Shown here: positions 45,533 to 58,144 of the stretch, one piece after another
How the letters are laid out: the number at the start of each line of letters is the position of its first letter
Position numbering within the stretch: position 1 is the stretch's first letter
Assembly: GCF_018294505.1 (NCBI RefSeq)
Contig: NC_057801.1
Location: forward strand, 203,844,562 to 203,908,561
Length of the DNA: 64,000 nt
Direction of reading: 5' to 3'
DNA from: Triticum aestivum
Taxonomy: Eukaryota; Streptophyta; Magnoliopsida; Poales; Poaceae
Position numbers and translations under genes: made by a program
Notes under the pieces: model-generated
What the model was told of the DNA's origin: nothing
What the model saw: only the letters and a program-made list of their open reading frames with translations
Databases searched by the model: none

Positions 45533-45955
45533 TCTTCTCTTATAAAAACCGAGTTGGTGATGATGGTACGTGTGCCTTCTTGCAATATAGACCGTCCGAT
45601 CTATATCTGATGGATGGAAATTAAACTAAAAGATACCCGCACCACTCTCCACATTTGCAGACAAGGCCTTCCCTCGTTTATCCTTATCTCCAACAAACCT
45701 CATTGTTGAGCAATTAAGAAAGGAAGCCTCTGGAACAAACTGGCCTGGTGGCCGCTGCCGGCGTCGTCAGTCCCCATGCCTCCGCTCAGTCCGACCACCA
45801 ATCACCACCACACCGCACTCCTCTTCACCTTATCTCATATTTCTCGAGATATCATTAGTTTTCACACATGGGATTACTCCCGCAAGGGTCAATCACAACA
45901 AGTGTTTTATAAAAAATGCATCTTGATATTCTGTGCAATGCACGGATCTTGCTAG
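45533..45955 (+). mobile_element. Short non-autonomous Helitron candidate
   Basis: A 423-bp candidate starting TCTTCTCTTATAAAAACC with the phrase GTTGGTGATGATGGT near the 5' end. It ends with an imperfect hairpin CTGTGCAATGCACGG six bases before CTAG (45952-45955), followed by T. TC start, 3' hairpin, CTAG end and no target duplication are the Helitron hallmarks. The exact 5' base is uncertain. Confidence 0.5.
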
Positions 45956-45958
45956 TAC

Positions 45959-46220
45959 TCCTACAGAAGACTAAGTTGGTGATGATGGTGTGTCTACCAT
46001 CCATCATTTCTGCCCTTTAGATCTACATCTAACGACTGTGAGGTAAGTTTGTTGCCTTTTCTCACCAACATCCCACTTATCAACCAATTTGCAGAAAAAC
46101 CCATAATTAGTATCTTAAAACCAACCACATCCCTCCCTGACCTCACCAAAACAGCCCAAGGAATATATGCTAATTGAAACATAATATATCTCTAGTGACA
46201 TATGTATATCAAAATTAGAG
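45959..46220 (+). mobile_element. Second Helitron-like 5' fragment
   Basis: TCCTACAGAAGACTAAGTTGGTGATGATGGT begins directly behind the first candidate and repeats its GTTGGTGATGATGGT core and the GATCTAxATCTxAxGG phrase. No hairpin end is visible before the Athila-like insertion at 46221. Confidence 0.4.
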
Positions 46221-46225
46221 TGTTT

Positions 46226-47697
46226 TGCTACGTCTTGAGCTTGCGTTGGTTTTCCTTGAAGAGGAAAGGGTGATGCAGCAATAGTAGTACTCCCTCAGTT
46301 TTTGAGAACCAAGGTATCAATCCAGTAGGAGGCTCCTCAAAAGTCCCACGCACCTACACAAACAAACAAAGAATTCGCAACCAACGCAATAAAGGGGTTG
46401 TCAATCCCTTCACGGCCACTTGCAAAAGTGAGATCTGATAGAGATAGTATGATAAGATAAATATATTTTTGGTATATTATAATATAGATTAGAAAACTAA
46501 AGATGCAAATAAAAGTAGATTAAAAGTTTATATGATAAAAGATAGACCCGGGGGCCATATGTTTCACTAGTGGCTTCTCTCAAGATAGCATAAGTATTAC
46601 GCTGGGTGAACAAATTACTGTCGAGCAATTGATAGAAAAGAGAATAATTATGAGATTATCTAGGCATGATCATGTATATAGGCATCACGTCCATGATAAG
46701 TAGACCGACTCCTGCCTGCATCTACTACTATTACTCCACACATCGACTGCTATCTAGCATGCATCTAGAGTATTAAGTTCATAAAGAACAGAGTAACACA
46801 TTAAGAAAGATGACATGATGTAGAGGGATAAACTCATGCAATATGATATAAACCCCATCTTTTTATCCTCGATGGCAACAATACAATACGTGCCTTGTTG
46901 CCCCTGCTGTCACTGGGAAAGGACACCGCAAGATTGAACCCAAAGCTAAGCACTTCTCCCATTGCAAGAAAGGTCAATCTAGTAGGCCAAACCAAACTGA
47001 TAGTTTGAAGAGACTTGCAAAGATAACTTAATCACACATAAAAGAATTCAGAGGAGATTCAAATATTTCTCATAGATAAACTTGAGATCCAAAAAGAGAG
47101 AAGAAGCCATCTAGCTAATAACTATGGACCCGAAGGTCTGTGGTAAACTACTCACAACTCATCGGAGGGGCTATGGTGTTGATGTAGAAGCCCTCCATGG
47201 TTGATTCCCCCTCCAGCGGAGCGCCGGCGAAGGCTCCAAGATGGGATCTCGCGGATACAGAAGATTGCGGCAGTGGAATTAGGTTTTCGTGGCTTGTTCT
47301 GATATTCTCGGGGTACGTGGGTATATATAGGAGGAAGAAGTAGGTCGGTGGACGCCCGAGGGGCCCATGAGATAGGGGGGCGTGCCTAGTAGGGAGGCGC
47401 CCTCCACCCTCGTGGCCGCCTCGACTGCTTCTTGACTTGCACTCCAAGTCCTCTGGATCACGTTTGTTCGAAAAATCACGCTCCCGAAGGTTTCATCTCG
47501 TTTGGACTCTATTTGATATTCCTTTTCTTCGAAATACTAAAATAGGAAAAAAACAGCAATACGGGCTGGGCCTCCGGTTAGTAGGTTAGTCCCAAAAATG
47601 ATATATATAAGTGTAAATTAAATCCCATAAACATACAAAACCGGTAATATAATAGCATGGAACAATAAAAAATTATAGATACGTTGGAGACGTATCA
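46226..47697 (-). repeat. 3' LTR of Athila-like element
   Basis: 1472 bp, from TGATACGTCTCC at 47697 to CAAGACGTAGCA at 46226 (minus strand). It lacks about 100 bases present at roughly 52730-52826 of its partner. The polypurine tract AAGCTTGGGGATGCT lies just inside the element at 47698-47712. Confidence 0.92.
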
Positions 47698-50473
47698 AGC
47701 ATCCCCAAGCTTAATTCCTGCTCGTCGTCGAGTAGGTATATGATAAAAACAGAATTTTTGATGTGGAATGCTACCTAGCATAATTCTCAATGTAATTTTC
47801 TTTATTGTGGCATGAATGTTCAGATCCAAATGATTCAAAATAAAAGTTCATATTGACATAAGAAATAGTAATGCTTCAAGCATACTAATCAAAGCAATCA
47901 TGTCGTCTCAAAATAACATGGCTAAAGAAAGTTATCCCTACAAAATCATATAGTCTGGCTGTTGCTCTATCTTCATCACACAAAATATTTAATCATGCAC
48001 AACCCTGATGACAAGCCAAGCAATTGTTTCATACTTTAGCAATCTCAAACTTTTTCAACTTTCACGCAATACATGAGCGTGAGCCATGGACACAGCACTA
48101 TATGTGGAATAGAATGGTGGTTGTGGAGAAGACAAAAAGGAGGAAGATAGTCTCACATCAACTAGGCGTATCAACAGGCTATGGAGATGCCCATTAATAG
48201 ATATCAAGGTGAGTGAGTAGGGATTGCCATGCAACGAATGCACTAGAGCTATAAATGTATGAAAGCTCAACAAAACAAACTAAGTGGGTGTGCATCCAAC
48301 TCGCTTGCTCACGAAGACCTAGGGCATTTTGAGGAATCCCATCATTGGAATATACAAGCCAAGTTCTATAATGAAAAGTTCCCACTAGTATATGAAAGTG
48401 ACAACATAGGAGACTCTCTATCATGAAGATCATGGTGCTACTTTGAAGCACAAGTGTGGTAAAAAGGATAGTAGCACTGTCCCTTCTCTCTTTTTCTCTC
48501 CTTTTTTTATTTGGCCTTTCTCTTTTTTTGCCTTTTTTATTTAAAGTCCGAAGTCTCATCCCGACTTGTGGGGGAATCATAGTCTCCATCATCCTTTCCT
48601 CACTGGGACAATGCTCTAATAATGAAGATCATCACACTTTTATTTACTTACAACTCAATACTTAGAACAAGATATGACTCTATATGAATGCCTCCGGCGG
48701 TGTACCAGGATATGAAATGAATCAAGAGTGACATGAATGAAAATTATGAAGGTGGCCTTGCCACAAATACGATGTCAACTACATGATCATGCAAAGAGCA
48801 ATATGACAATAATGATGCGTGTCATATAAACGCAACCGTGGAAAGTTGCATGGCAATATATCTCAGAATGGCTATGGAAATGCTATAATAGGTAGGTATG
48901 GTGGCTGTTTTGAGGAAGGTATATGGTGGGTGTATGGTACCAGCGAAAGTTGCGCGACACAAGAGAGGCTAGCAATGGTGGAAGGGTGAGAGTGCGTATA
49001 ATCCATGGACTCAACATTAGTCATAAAGAACTCATGTACTTATTGCAAAAATCTACAAGTCATTGAAAACAAAGTACTACGCGCATGCTCCTAGGGGGAT
49101 AGATTGGTAGGAAAAGACCATCGCTCGTCCCCGACCGCCACTCATAAGGAAGACAATCAATAAATAAAATTGTGCTCCAACTTCATCATGAAGCGGTCCA
49201 CCATACGTGCATGCTACGGGAATCACAAACTTCAACACAAGTATTCTTTAAATTCATAATCACCCAACTAGAATGACTTTAATATTACCACCTCTAATAT
49301 CTCAAAACAATTATCAAGTATCAAATTGATCATATCATCCAATTCACTTTCTATGATAGTTTTTATTATACCCAAATTGGATGCCCATCATTCTAGGACC
49401 AAATTTATAACCATAGCAAATACCATGCTGTTCTAAGAGACTCTCAAAATAATATAAGTGAAGCATGAGAGACCAACAATTTCTTGAAAATTAAGCCACC
49501 GCCGTGCTCTAAAAGATATAAGTGAAGCACTAGAGCAAAAACTATCTAGCTCAAAAGATATAAGTGAAGCACATAGCGTATTCTAATAAATTCTAATGAA
49601 GTGGGCTTCTCCCAAAAGATGTGTACAGCAATGATGATTGTGGAAAAATAAAAATCAAATACTAATATCATACAAGATGCTCCAAGTAAAACACATATCA
49701 TGTGGCGAATAAAAATATAGCTCCAAGTAAAGTTACCAATGAACGAAGACGAAAGAGGGGATGCCTTCCGGGGACATCCCCAAGCTTAGGATTTTGGCTA
49801 TTCTTGAATATCTTGGGGTGCCACGGGCATCCACAAGCTTAGTCTCTTGCCACTCCTTATTCCATAGTCCATCAAATCTTTGCCCAAAACTTGAAAACTT
49901 CACAACACAAAACTCAACAGGAAATCTTATAAGCTCCGTTAGTGAAAGAAAGCAAAACCACCACATAAGGTACATTAATGAACTCATTCTTTATTTATAT
50001 TGGTGTTAAACCTACTATATTGCAACTTCTCTATGGTTCATACCACTTAATACTAGCCATAGATGCATCAAAATAAGCAAACAACACACGAAAAATAGAA
50101 TCTGTCAAAAATAGAACAGTCTGTAGCAATCTGTAACCCTCGAATACTTCTGGAACTCTAAAAATCCTACCAAAATAGGAAGTCCTGGGAAATTTGTCTA
50201 TGGATCTACAACAAAAATAATCAACGTAAAATCACGTTTCTGTGAATTACTAAAATTATTTTCGTGTGTGCAAAGTTTCTGTTTTTCAGCAGAATCAAAT
50301 TAACTATCACCACAGGTTATCCTATAGGTTCTACTTGGCACAAACACTAATAAAACATAAAAAACACATCTAAACAGAAGTTAGATGAAAATTTATTACT
50401 AAACAGAAAAAAAAACAAAAAACACAAAAAATTAGGTTGCCTCCCAACTAGCGCTATCGTTTAACGCCCCTAG
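47698..50473 (-). mobile_element. Non-coding 3' region of Athila-like element
   Basis: About 2.8 kb with no credible frame, homologous inverted to 9316-11987. It contains a pyrimidine tract at about 48481-48545 that mirrors the purine tract at 11137-11212. CTCGTCGTCGAG (47721-47732) is the pre-polypurine motif with one change. Confidence 0.8.
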
Positions 50474-51643
50474 CTAGGCATAAAAGCGAGGATAGATCAA
50501 AGTAGTGCCATCTTTGGCACTCAATTCATAAGTAGCTCGCATGATAGATTCATAAGGTAATTTGACTTTCTTTCTTGGAAAGTGCTCCACGCCTTTCCTT
50601 AATGGAAATTCGAATTTAATATTCCCTTCCTTCATATCAATAATTGCACCAATCGTTCTAAGGAAAGGTCTACCAAGAATAATAGGGCAAGAAAGATTGC
50701 AATCTATATCAAGAACGATAAAATCTACGGGCACCAAATTTCTATTTGCAACAATGAGGACATCATTGATCCTTCCCATTGGCTTTTCAATGGTGGAATC
50801 CGCAAGGTGCAAATTTAAAGAGCAATCATCAAAATCATGGAAACCTAGAATATCACATAAAGTTTTCGAAATCGTGGAAACACTAGCACCCAAATCACAT
50901 AAAGCATAACACTCATGATCTTTAATTTTAATCTTTATAGTAGGTTCCCACTCATCATAAAGTTTTCTAGGTAGAGAAACTTCCAAATTAAGGTTTTCAT
51001 CAAAAGATTGCATCAAGGCATCAACAATATGTTTGGTAAATGCTTTATTTTGACTATAAGCATCAGGAGAATTCACAAGGGATTGCAACAAGGAAATACA
51101 ACTTTCTAAAGAACAATTATCATAATTAAATTCCTTGAAATCCAAGATAGTAGGTTCAATGCTATTTAAAATCTTGACCTATCCAATCCCACTTTTACCA
51201 AATTTAGCATCAAGATCTAAAAATTCTGAATCATTGGGATGCCTTTTAACTAAAGTTAACTCATCTCCAGTCCCATCATTACTAAGATTCATATTGCAAA
51301 ACAAAGATCTAATAGGGGATACATCAAAAACTTTAATAACTTCATCATTATTTTCACCTAACTTTTCTGGTTTGGCAGCCATCCTATTGACTAAGGTAGC
51401 TTGCTTGTCAGAAATTTGGGCTATAGAATTTTCAAGACGAGTAATTTGAGAGTTCAAACCATAAAATTCCTTAGACATATCATCAAGCTCTTTGTTCATA
51501 AACCCCAAAAAACTTTTTTTTTCTTTACGCTCTTTTCTGAAGAAATTATTATGCTCAAATTGGAAAGTCATAAAACTCCTAACGTTTGATTCAATCTCTT
51601 CCAACCTTCTAAGATGAAGGTTGGTGTTCTTAGGTAAAGCCAT
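50474..51643 (-). pseudogene. Athila-like gag-protease with one in-frame stop
   Basis: The frame starts at Met 51643 (MALPKNTNLHLRRLEE); upstream codons to 51841 are leader. An N-terminal coiled-coil-like part (RRLEEIESNVRSF, ITRLENSIAQISDKQATLV) is followed by an acidic stretch. A TAG at 51181-51179 interrupts, in the same frame as the remainder, and fits CAG to TAG. From about 51145 the frame continues with SLESCISLLQSLV. The retropepsin core is CDLGASVSTIS, with CPIILGRPFLRTIGAIID as the second conserved segment. DLGA instead of DSGA is common in Athila proteases. It ends at 50474 with no RT. Its product would act in particle assembly and processing. Confidence 0.85.
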
Positions 51644-51830
51644 AAGGACAAACATGCACACAAAAAGACAAGCGAGAGAGAGAGGGAAGTTTGGGAAAGA
51701 GAGGGCGAATAAAATGGCAAGGGTGAAGTGGGGGAGAGGAAAACAAGAGGCAAATGGCAAATAATTTAAATGCGAGGGAGATGGGTTTGTGATGGGTACT
51801 TGGTATATATGTCTTGACTTGAGCGAAGAC

Positions 51831-51849
51831 CTCCCCGGCAACGGCGCCA
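51831..51849 (-). promoter_or_regulatory. Primer-binding site of Athila-like element
   Basis: TGGCGCCGTTGCCGGGGAG on the minus strand, 11 bases inside the 5' LTR. It is the canonical Athila-type site. Confidence 0.88.
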
Positions 51850-51860
51850 GAAATCCTTCT

Positions 51861-53438
51861 TGCTATGTCTTGAGCTTGCGTTGGTTTTCCTTCAAAGAGG
51901 AGAGGGTGATGCAGCAATAGTAGCGTAAGTATTTCCCGCAGTTTTTGAGAACCAAGGTATCAATCCAGTAGGAGGCTCCTCAAAAGTCCCACGCACCTAC
52001 ACAAACAAACAAAGAACTAGCAACCAATGCAATAAAGGGGCTGTCAATCCCTTCACGGCCACTTGCGAAAGTGAGATCTGATAGAGATAGTATGATAAGA
52101 TAAATATATTTTTGGTATTTTATAATATAGATTAGAAAATTAAAGATGCAAATAAAAGTAGATTAAAAGCTTATATGATAAAAGATAGACCCGGGGGCCA
52201 TAGGTTTCACTAGTGGCTTCTCTCAAGATAGCATAAGTATTACGGTGGGTGAACAAATTACTGTCAACCAATTGATAGAAAAGCGAATAATTATAAGATT
52301 ATCTAGGCATGATCATGTATATAGGCATCACGTCCATGACAAGTAGACCGACTCCTGCCTGCATCTACTACTATTACTCCACACATCGACCGTTATCGAG
52401 CATGCATCTAGAGTATTAAGTTCATAAAGAACAGAGTAACGCATTAAGAAAGATGACATGATGTAGAGGGATAAACTCATGCCATATGATATAAACCCGA
52501 TATTTTTTATCCTTGATGGCAAGAATACAATACGTGCCTTGCTGCCCCTGCTGTCACTGGGACAAGACACCGCAAGATTTAACCCAAAGCCAAGCACTTC
52601 TCCCATTGCAAGCAAGATCAATCTAGTAGGCCAAACCAAACTGATAATTCAAAGAGACTTGCAAAGATAACTTAATCACACATAAAAGAATTCAGAGGAG
52701 ATTCAAATATTTCTCATAGATAAACTTGATCACAAACCCACAATTCATCGGATCTCGACAAACACACCGCAAAAAATAGTTACATCGAATAGATCTCCAA
52801 GAAGATCGAGGAGAACATGGTATTTAGATCCAAAAAGAGAGAAGAAGCCATCTAGCTAATAAATATGGACACGAAGGTCTGTGGTAAACTACTCACAACT
52901 CATCAGAGGGGCTATGGTGTTGATGTAGAAGCCCTCCATGGTTGATTCCCCTTCCGGCGGAGCGCCAGCGAAGGCTCCAAGATGGGATCTCGCGGATACA
53001 GAAGGTTGCGGCGGTGGAATTAGGTTTTCGTGGCTTGTTCTGATGTTCTCGGGGTACGTGGGTATATATAGGAGGAAGAAGTAGGTCGGTGGATGCCCGA
53101 GGGGCCCATGAGATAGGGGGCGCGCCCAGTAGGGGGGCACGCCCTCCACCCTCGTGGCCGCCTCGACTGCTTCTTGACTTGCACTCCAAGTCCTCTGGAT
53201 CTTGTTCGTTCCAAAAATCATGCTCCCGAAGGTTTCATATTGTTTGGACTCCATTTGATATTCCTTTTATTCGAAATACTGAAATAGGCAAAAAAACAGC
53301 AATACGGGCTGGGCCTCCGGTTAGTAGGTTAGTCCCAAAAATGATATATAATTGTAAAGTAAAGCCCATAAACATCCAAAACGGGTAATATGATAGCATG
53401 GAACAATCAAAAATTATAGATACGTTGGAGACGTATCA
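51861..53438 (-). repeat. 5' LTR of Athila-like element
   Basis: 1578 bp, from TGATACGTCTCC at 53438 to CAAGACATAGCA at 51861 (minus strand). A TATATATA box lies near 53064-53071. It is the full-length LTR of the pair. Confidence 0.92.
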
Positions 53439-53732
53439 TGTTTTGTATCAAGTTTGTGAATAAGTATTATTCTATGATTCTTTGCAACACACATGAACAT
53501 TGCTAGTATTTCCAACCATGCATTTTTTTCCTAGTATTCCATTGTTTCGAGTTTTCCATCAAGATATTAGTCACTCATGGTTGATATTTACTTTCAATCA
53601 TGTACACATATGCACTATGTAACTAGCCTTGCTTATTGGTTTCCAAAGCTTAACTTCCACTCCTACTTACAATATGTAGAGTATTTAACAAAAAACTACC
53701 ACTTTCAACCAGCCCTAGGAAGAATCTATTAT

Positions 53733-53794
53733 ACAAAAAAATAGCAAAAACATACCCAAAATTTATTAATCCACGCCAAAAACTACTACCTAGT
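53733..53794 (+). repeat. 62-bp dispersed direct repeat, copy 1
   Basis: Runs from ACAAAAAAATAGCAAAAAC to CTACTACCTAGT and is repeated at 55773-55834 with only a few changes, 2040 bases apart. It belongs to no element I recognise. Confidence 0.8.
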
Positions 53795-55772
53795 ACTCCT
53801 ACCGATTAGGTTCGTTTGAACCCATTTATGACGGGGTTGGCCCACACGTCCCTGCTGACGAGGTAGCTTAAACCAACACATTTTGTTTGACCGTTGACAC
53901 GAGGGACCCACATCCGACCTTCTATCATGTTATTCCCCCTCAAATCATTATTTTTCATGAACATTACTTCAAATAGTACTGATGCGTGTTCGTCGGTGGC
54001 GCCGGTGATGAGTGAGTTGGCCGCCACTCTGCCGGATGGGCCGGACGCCGCGCTGGCCTCCGCACGGGTTGGCAGGCTGGCCTAAGCGAGACTCACGAGC
54101 GAGCAAGCCGCCGCACTGGCCTTCGCTTGAGCCAGATGGCTGGCCTTAGCGCGGCGCACACGAGTAAGCTGCCGCGCTGCCGTGCCAATCTAGCTAGCAA
54201 ACCTTGCAGACAAGCAGCTGGACGGAGCTGGCATCCGGGCTGCCGCAACATGGGCTCCGCACGGCCGGCGGTTTTGACCTCACCTTCTGCCGGCGGCGGT
54301 AGCTGCATCCCATGGCCGAGGATGACTAGGTGGACGGGCCGGAGATAGGAGGTCACTCGGGGATTTTTGTGCAAACTGACATGTAGGTCCCACAAGTTAT
54401 AACGCCCGGTCGAATAGAAGGCGTTGACTTAATGGGCGACATGGGCCCTGTCAGAGGTTAGAGTTAGATTCTAACCCTGAACTAACTCTAACCAAAGTGG
54501 TGTTTGGATGGAAGGGTTAGATTGACAACAAATGTATCCAAACAGGGCCATGGGTCGAAACGTGCCTATAACGGCACTTTGTAGAGTAGTAGTTCCTTGG
54601 TAGGGCTGGTTGGTAAGAGCATGTACAATGGTTGATAAGGTAGTCTTATCTTAAGTCTGCCATGTATGCAAGTGGTAGTAGTTTTCTGGCATTTTAGTGG
54701 TTTCTTGCATTATTAGGGGTTTCTTGTAAGGAACAATGTACGTAATACTAGCGACAAAAGGCGATGCTAGGTTGCGTTGTACTCCAACAAGTACTACTAG
54801 TGGTCGCGGGAGTGTATACCTCGTTTTGTGGGTTTGATCCCAGCCGAACTCATGACGGCCTTATTTTTTTAAATAGCAACTTCGCTGCGAGCCAATATTT
54901 TACACGGATAGTTTGTGTTTTGAAGTCAAACGGGCGTGCGGCACCACAACCTGGGTGCACTGAATAGCCTAGCCACGTGAACGAGTTTTCCTTCCCAGCA
55001 TCCCGTGGCTCGCGTGCTCGCCCTAGCCGCACCTCGCTTGCAGCTTCCTCATCAGCTAGTAGCATATTTAAATTTAAACTAGCGCCTCCCAATTAAGCCT
55101 GAGGAGCCGGAAAAGCCTGGCGGGGCATTAGGAACTGTGCAATATGGCTCTATACGTAAAGTGCTCTACTACTCCTACTACTCTGTAGCTTGTGGCATTG
55201 CACGCATGGACTTCACTCCATTATCGGCTCTACTATAAAATAAATTCCTCTTGATGTTTTTTTTGAAACGGAGGCAAAAGCTTTGCTTCATCTCATTCAT
55301 AAAGAAGGAACTACTAAAAAAGTTCGACTAGATCCATTACACCTCCACAAATGGAAGTGAAAAGCCTAGTCTCGCTGTATCAAATAACTCAAATGTTCTG
55401 CCTCCATAGTAACCATCGCTGATAAACACGCTGCTAGTGTGTGCGTGACAGGAGCGGCTGAGTAGGCCAACTACGTGAGAGGAGCGGCTGAATAGAGCAC
55501 CGAGAGTACCCACTAGGCCACTATGCAGGTGTACTTTCCCTGCATTGATAGTACAGCGATGGTTCTAGAGAATAGTAGTACCCTCCACTTCCAACTGTAG
55601 CTCCTTGGCCCTGCGATTCAAGATTTCAAAAATGGTGCACTATACTAGACTAGACTAGAAGTACAGTACATCGCACTACTAGTTGAGAAAAAGTAGTACT
55701 AGTACTGCTACAATACGAGTACGTACTCCTCTGTCACATAATGTAAGACGTTTTTTGACACTAGTTGGCCTG

Positions 55773-55834
55773 TACAAAAAATAGCAAAAACAGACCCAAA
55801 ATTTCTTAATCCACGCCAAAAACTACTACCTAGT
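55773..55834 (+). repeat. 62-bp dispersed direct repeat, copy 2
   Basis: Second copy of the repeat at 53733-53794, directly behind a Stowaway-like fragment. Confidence 0.8.
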
Positions 55835-56044
55835 GCCAAAAATTTCTTACTAGTGCTATTATTTACAGTATAATGCAATCCATAACATTCCATAATGCTA
55901 GTACTAGTAGTAAATAGTAGCCTTACCCCTTCGCTAAGGAACGATCTACAGTTGGAAGGGACTAGGCCCTGCGGTTACTACACTCTTATCTCCTCCTCGC
56001 CAGTTCCCCTCCCCCTGAAGAGAAGGTAGTTCGTCGCTGCTCCC

Positions 56045-57827
56045 ATGGATTCGCCAGGCGGGTCTCCTCGTCATCGGGGCTGGGAGACCTTGGACGACGA
56101 TCCTCTGCGAGAAATCGCACGCTGCTCCGACGTCTCACCGCCGCAAGATTCGGTGCTTCCTGCACCAACTTTTTCAAGACGGTGCTTAAACATGCTTGGG
56201 AAAGGCCATGCTTGTTGGTCTTCCATGCGTCCTCGAGGAGAAAGTTCTTCTATGGGACAATCCTTCGAACAATCCACCGCTCCCTGGCCATGGTTACACG
56301 TTGACTCCGCTAGAGTTACCGACGTTGAGAGGTTGTCGGATTTTGTCCGATGAGCAGGTCAGTAATGGAGTTTGATCATGTAGTACTTAGTTATTCCATT
56401 TCCATCCCGTAATTTCTCCGCTACCCACTGTATTATATATAGGTCTGGGTCGGTGCCAACGAAGATTGGCTTGCATACCTTTGGCCAGATACCACCATCA
56501 TTTTGCACAACATCCACAACAGTGCGGCTGTTCCGGTAGACCTCTTCTCCACCATTGGGATCGGCCTTCCTGACCGGCTGGATTGAATACGTATCATGAT
56601 GCCTACATGAGATTGAAGAAGATAGCAATTGCGGACCCGCCTACAAAGCGACGCGGCTACGACGATTACTATCTCATCGCGGTGTTCGACATAAGGATTG
56701 CCATCAATGCAAGAGGCAGTAAGGGCAGAGGCTGGCGCATGTTGGCGGTGGCAGATTTGTACCCCTACATGTTCGAAGATGCTGTGCGCCATCTAGGCCG
56801 CATCTTCGCGGTGAAAAGCCAGGGGACTTGTTTCATCTGGTTGCCATCCGACGGTATGGGAGATTACAAATGGAATGCACAAACCATCATTTGCATCCCT
56901 AACGGTACTCCATTATTTTGCAGGGACCAGTCATCCCCCGATCAAAATAAGATCGCCGATCCTGGATGTGCATTTGCATCCGCGATTCGGTCTAACCTGG
57001 AACCTTGTAGCTGACTTTGGCATATTGGGATCAACTATCTTAGCAGTCGTTACCCATGGTACCACTGATGTGCAACATGGTCACACAATCTACCACGATC
57101 GGACCGTCACCATCTACTCAGGTATTCCATTTTTTAACCCTCTCGCCTTCTCTTTCATTATTGTACTAGTAGTATACTTAGTAGTACTAGTAGGAGTACT
57201 TTTTACCTTGGAGGACGTGTATAGCTAGCTAGGCCCTTGAAGAATTGAACCCACTAGCTGCCACCATTTTTGTTTTTCCATGTCTTACTATCTCATCCAT
57301 GTAGCCAAGAGTGGCCATATATAATAAGCCAGTTATGTTACTTCCTCTATACCGGAGTAGTACTATTTCCTGCATAGTATTACTGACCGCCATATTTGAG
57401 CACAACATTATTATGCATGGACCTTGACTATGTACGTCAACATGTGTCCAGATCTGAGATGCCGCGTGTACCAGATGAACGGCGCCGAGTTCGACCCCCG
57501 TGATGCTACGTGGGTGTCGAGGAACACTCTTGGAGAGTACTCGCTTTTCAACGGGGACAGCTACCCCATTGTGAAGCAGATGCCACCTTCTGTGCACAAC
57601 ATGGAAGGCATGCTGTTCATGAAGCATGGTTGTGTCTTCAGTGCGCACTGCCGGATGAATGACATGCTGGGACACGCTATCCCTGATTGATGCCGCTTCA
57701 GCTTGATGAGTCTCCATCGTGTGGAATCGGACTAGAAAGATGCAACAATGATTCCCGTTTCCCACCGCTATGGATCGTGCCATTCATGAAGAACACCTGG
57801 GACTGGAACCTGGAGGAGGACATGTAG
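56045..57827 (+). pseudogene. F-box/DUF295-like gene, several frameshifts
   Basis: A host-type gene remnant. Exon 1 starts MDSPGGSPRHRGWETLDDDP and reads as an F-box N-terminus; the continuation (SCTNFFKTVLKHAW) is in another frame, with at least two slips before a GT donor at 56358. An 85-base GT-AG intron (56358-56442) follows. Exon 2 starts VWVGANEDWLAYLWPDTTI and shifts frame again at about 56582, going on with HDAYMRLKKIAIADPPTKRR and GRIFAVKSQGTCFIWLP, typical of DUF295 repeats. Further pieces at 56930-57120 and 57424-57690 (WVSRNTLGEYSLFNGDSYPI) are the DUF295 core. A last slip near 57687 leads to NTWDWNLEEDM and a stop at 57825. Intact members would be substrate adaptors of SCF ubiquitin ligases. 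At least four slips argue for a pseudogene. Confidence 0.7.
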
Positions 57828-58144
57828 CACATCTATAACGTGTAAGTGGAGTACGGTAATTGTGAACGGTAGCGCTGTGAATATCTGTAGACTAGTCGTG
57901 CACAAATTTATCACATGAATTCGAGATGAACTTGTGTGGCATATTGGCATTTGTCCTTTAGAATTTATTACTAGTAAATGTGTTATGTGTACGCGCAACT
58001 TGTGTGGTTGTTGCACGGGCTCCAACACGCTCTTTGAGAAAAAAAGGTGGCACAACTTTGGATATACGTGACATGGCGGCATCACACAGTAGCATCGTTC
58101 ACTATAGTTGTAGTACACTCCTACTAGGACCATAACTCCTTTAA

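Larger units (their letters stand above)
46226..53438 (-). mobile_element. Complete non-autonomous Athila-like Gypsy
   Basis: A 7213-bp element with identical 5-bp target duplications TGTTT (46221-46225, 53439-53443). Its 5' LTR is 51861-53438 and its 3' LTR 46226-47697. The primer-binding site at 51831-51849 reads TGGCGCCGTTGCCGGGGAG on the minus strand. It encodes only gag and protease; RT and integrase are absent and 2.7 kb of non-coding DNA stands in their place, so mobility would need a helper element. It is related in LTR, leader and 3' region to the element at 6162-12457. The group is probably Sabrina/WHAM-like; I cannot fix the family name. Confidence 0.92.
53444..56044. other. Low-repeat spacer with small repeat fragments
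   Basis: No convincing gene. Seen are: a GC-rich stretch at 53990-54340 without recognisable protein; GAGCATGTACAATGG at 54617-54631, like one end of a Harbinger-type MITE with no matching end found; a T8-GAAACGGAGGCAAAAGC segment at 55257-55330, like the inverted 3' tail of a LINE; a partial Stowaway-like end at 55726-55768 (CATAATGTAAGACGTTTTTT); and many short TAGTACTAG palindromes around 55640-55720. Confidence 0.5.

Noticed and set aside
54093..54395. 100-codon minus-strand ORF in a GC-rich patch
   Set aside because: No domain, no upstream signals, and comparable frames exist on the other strand.
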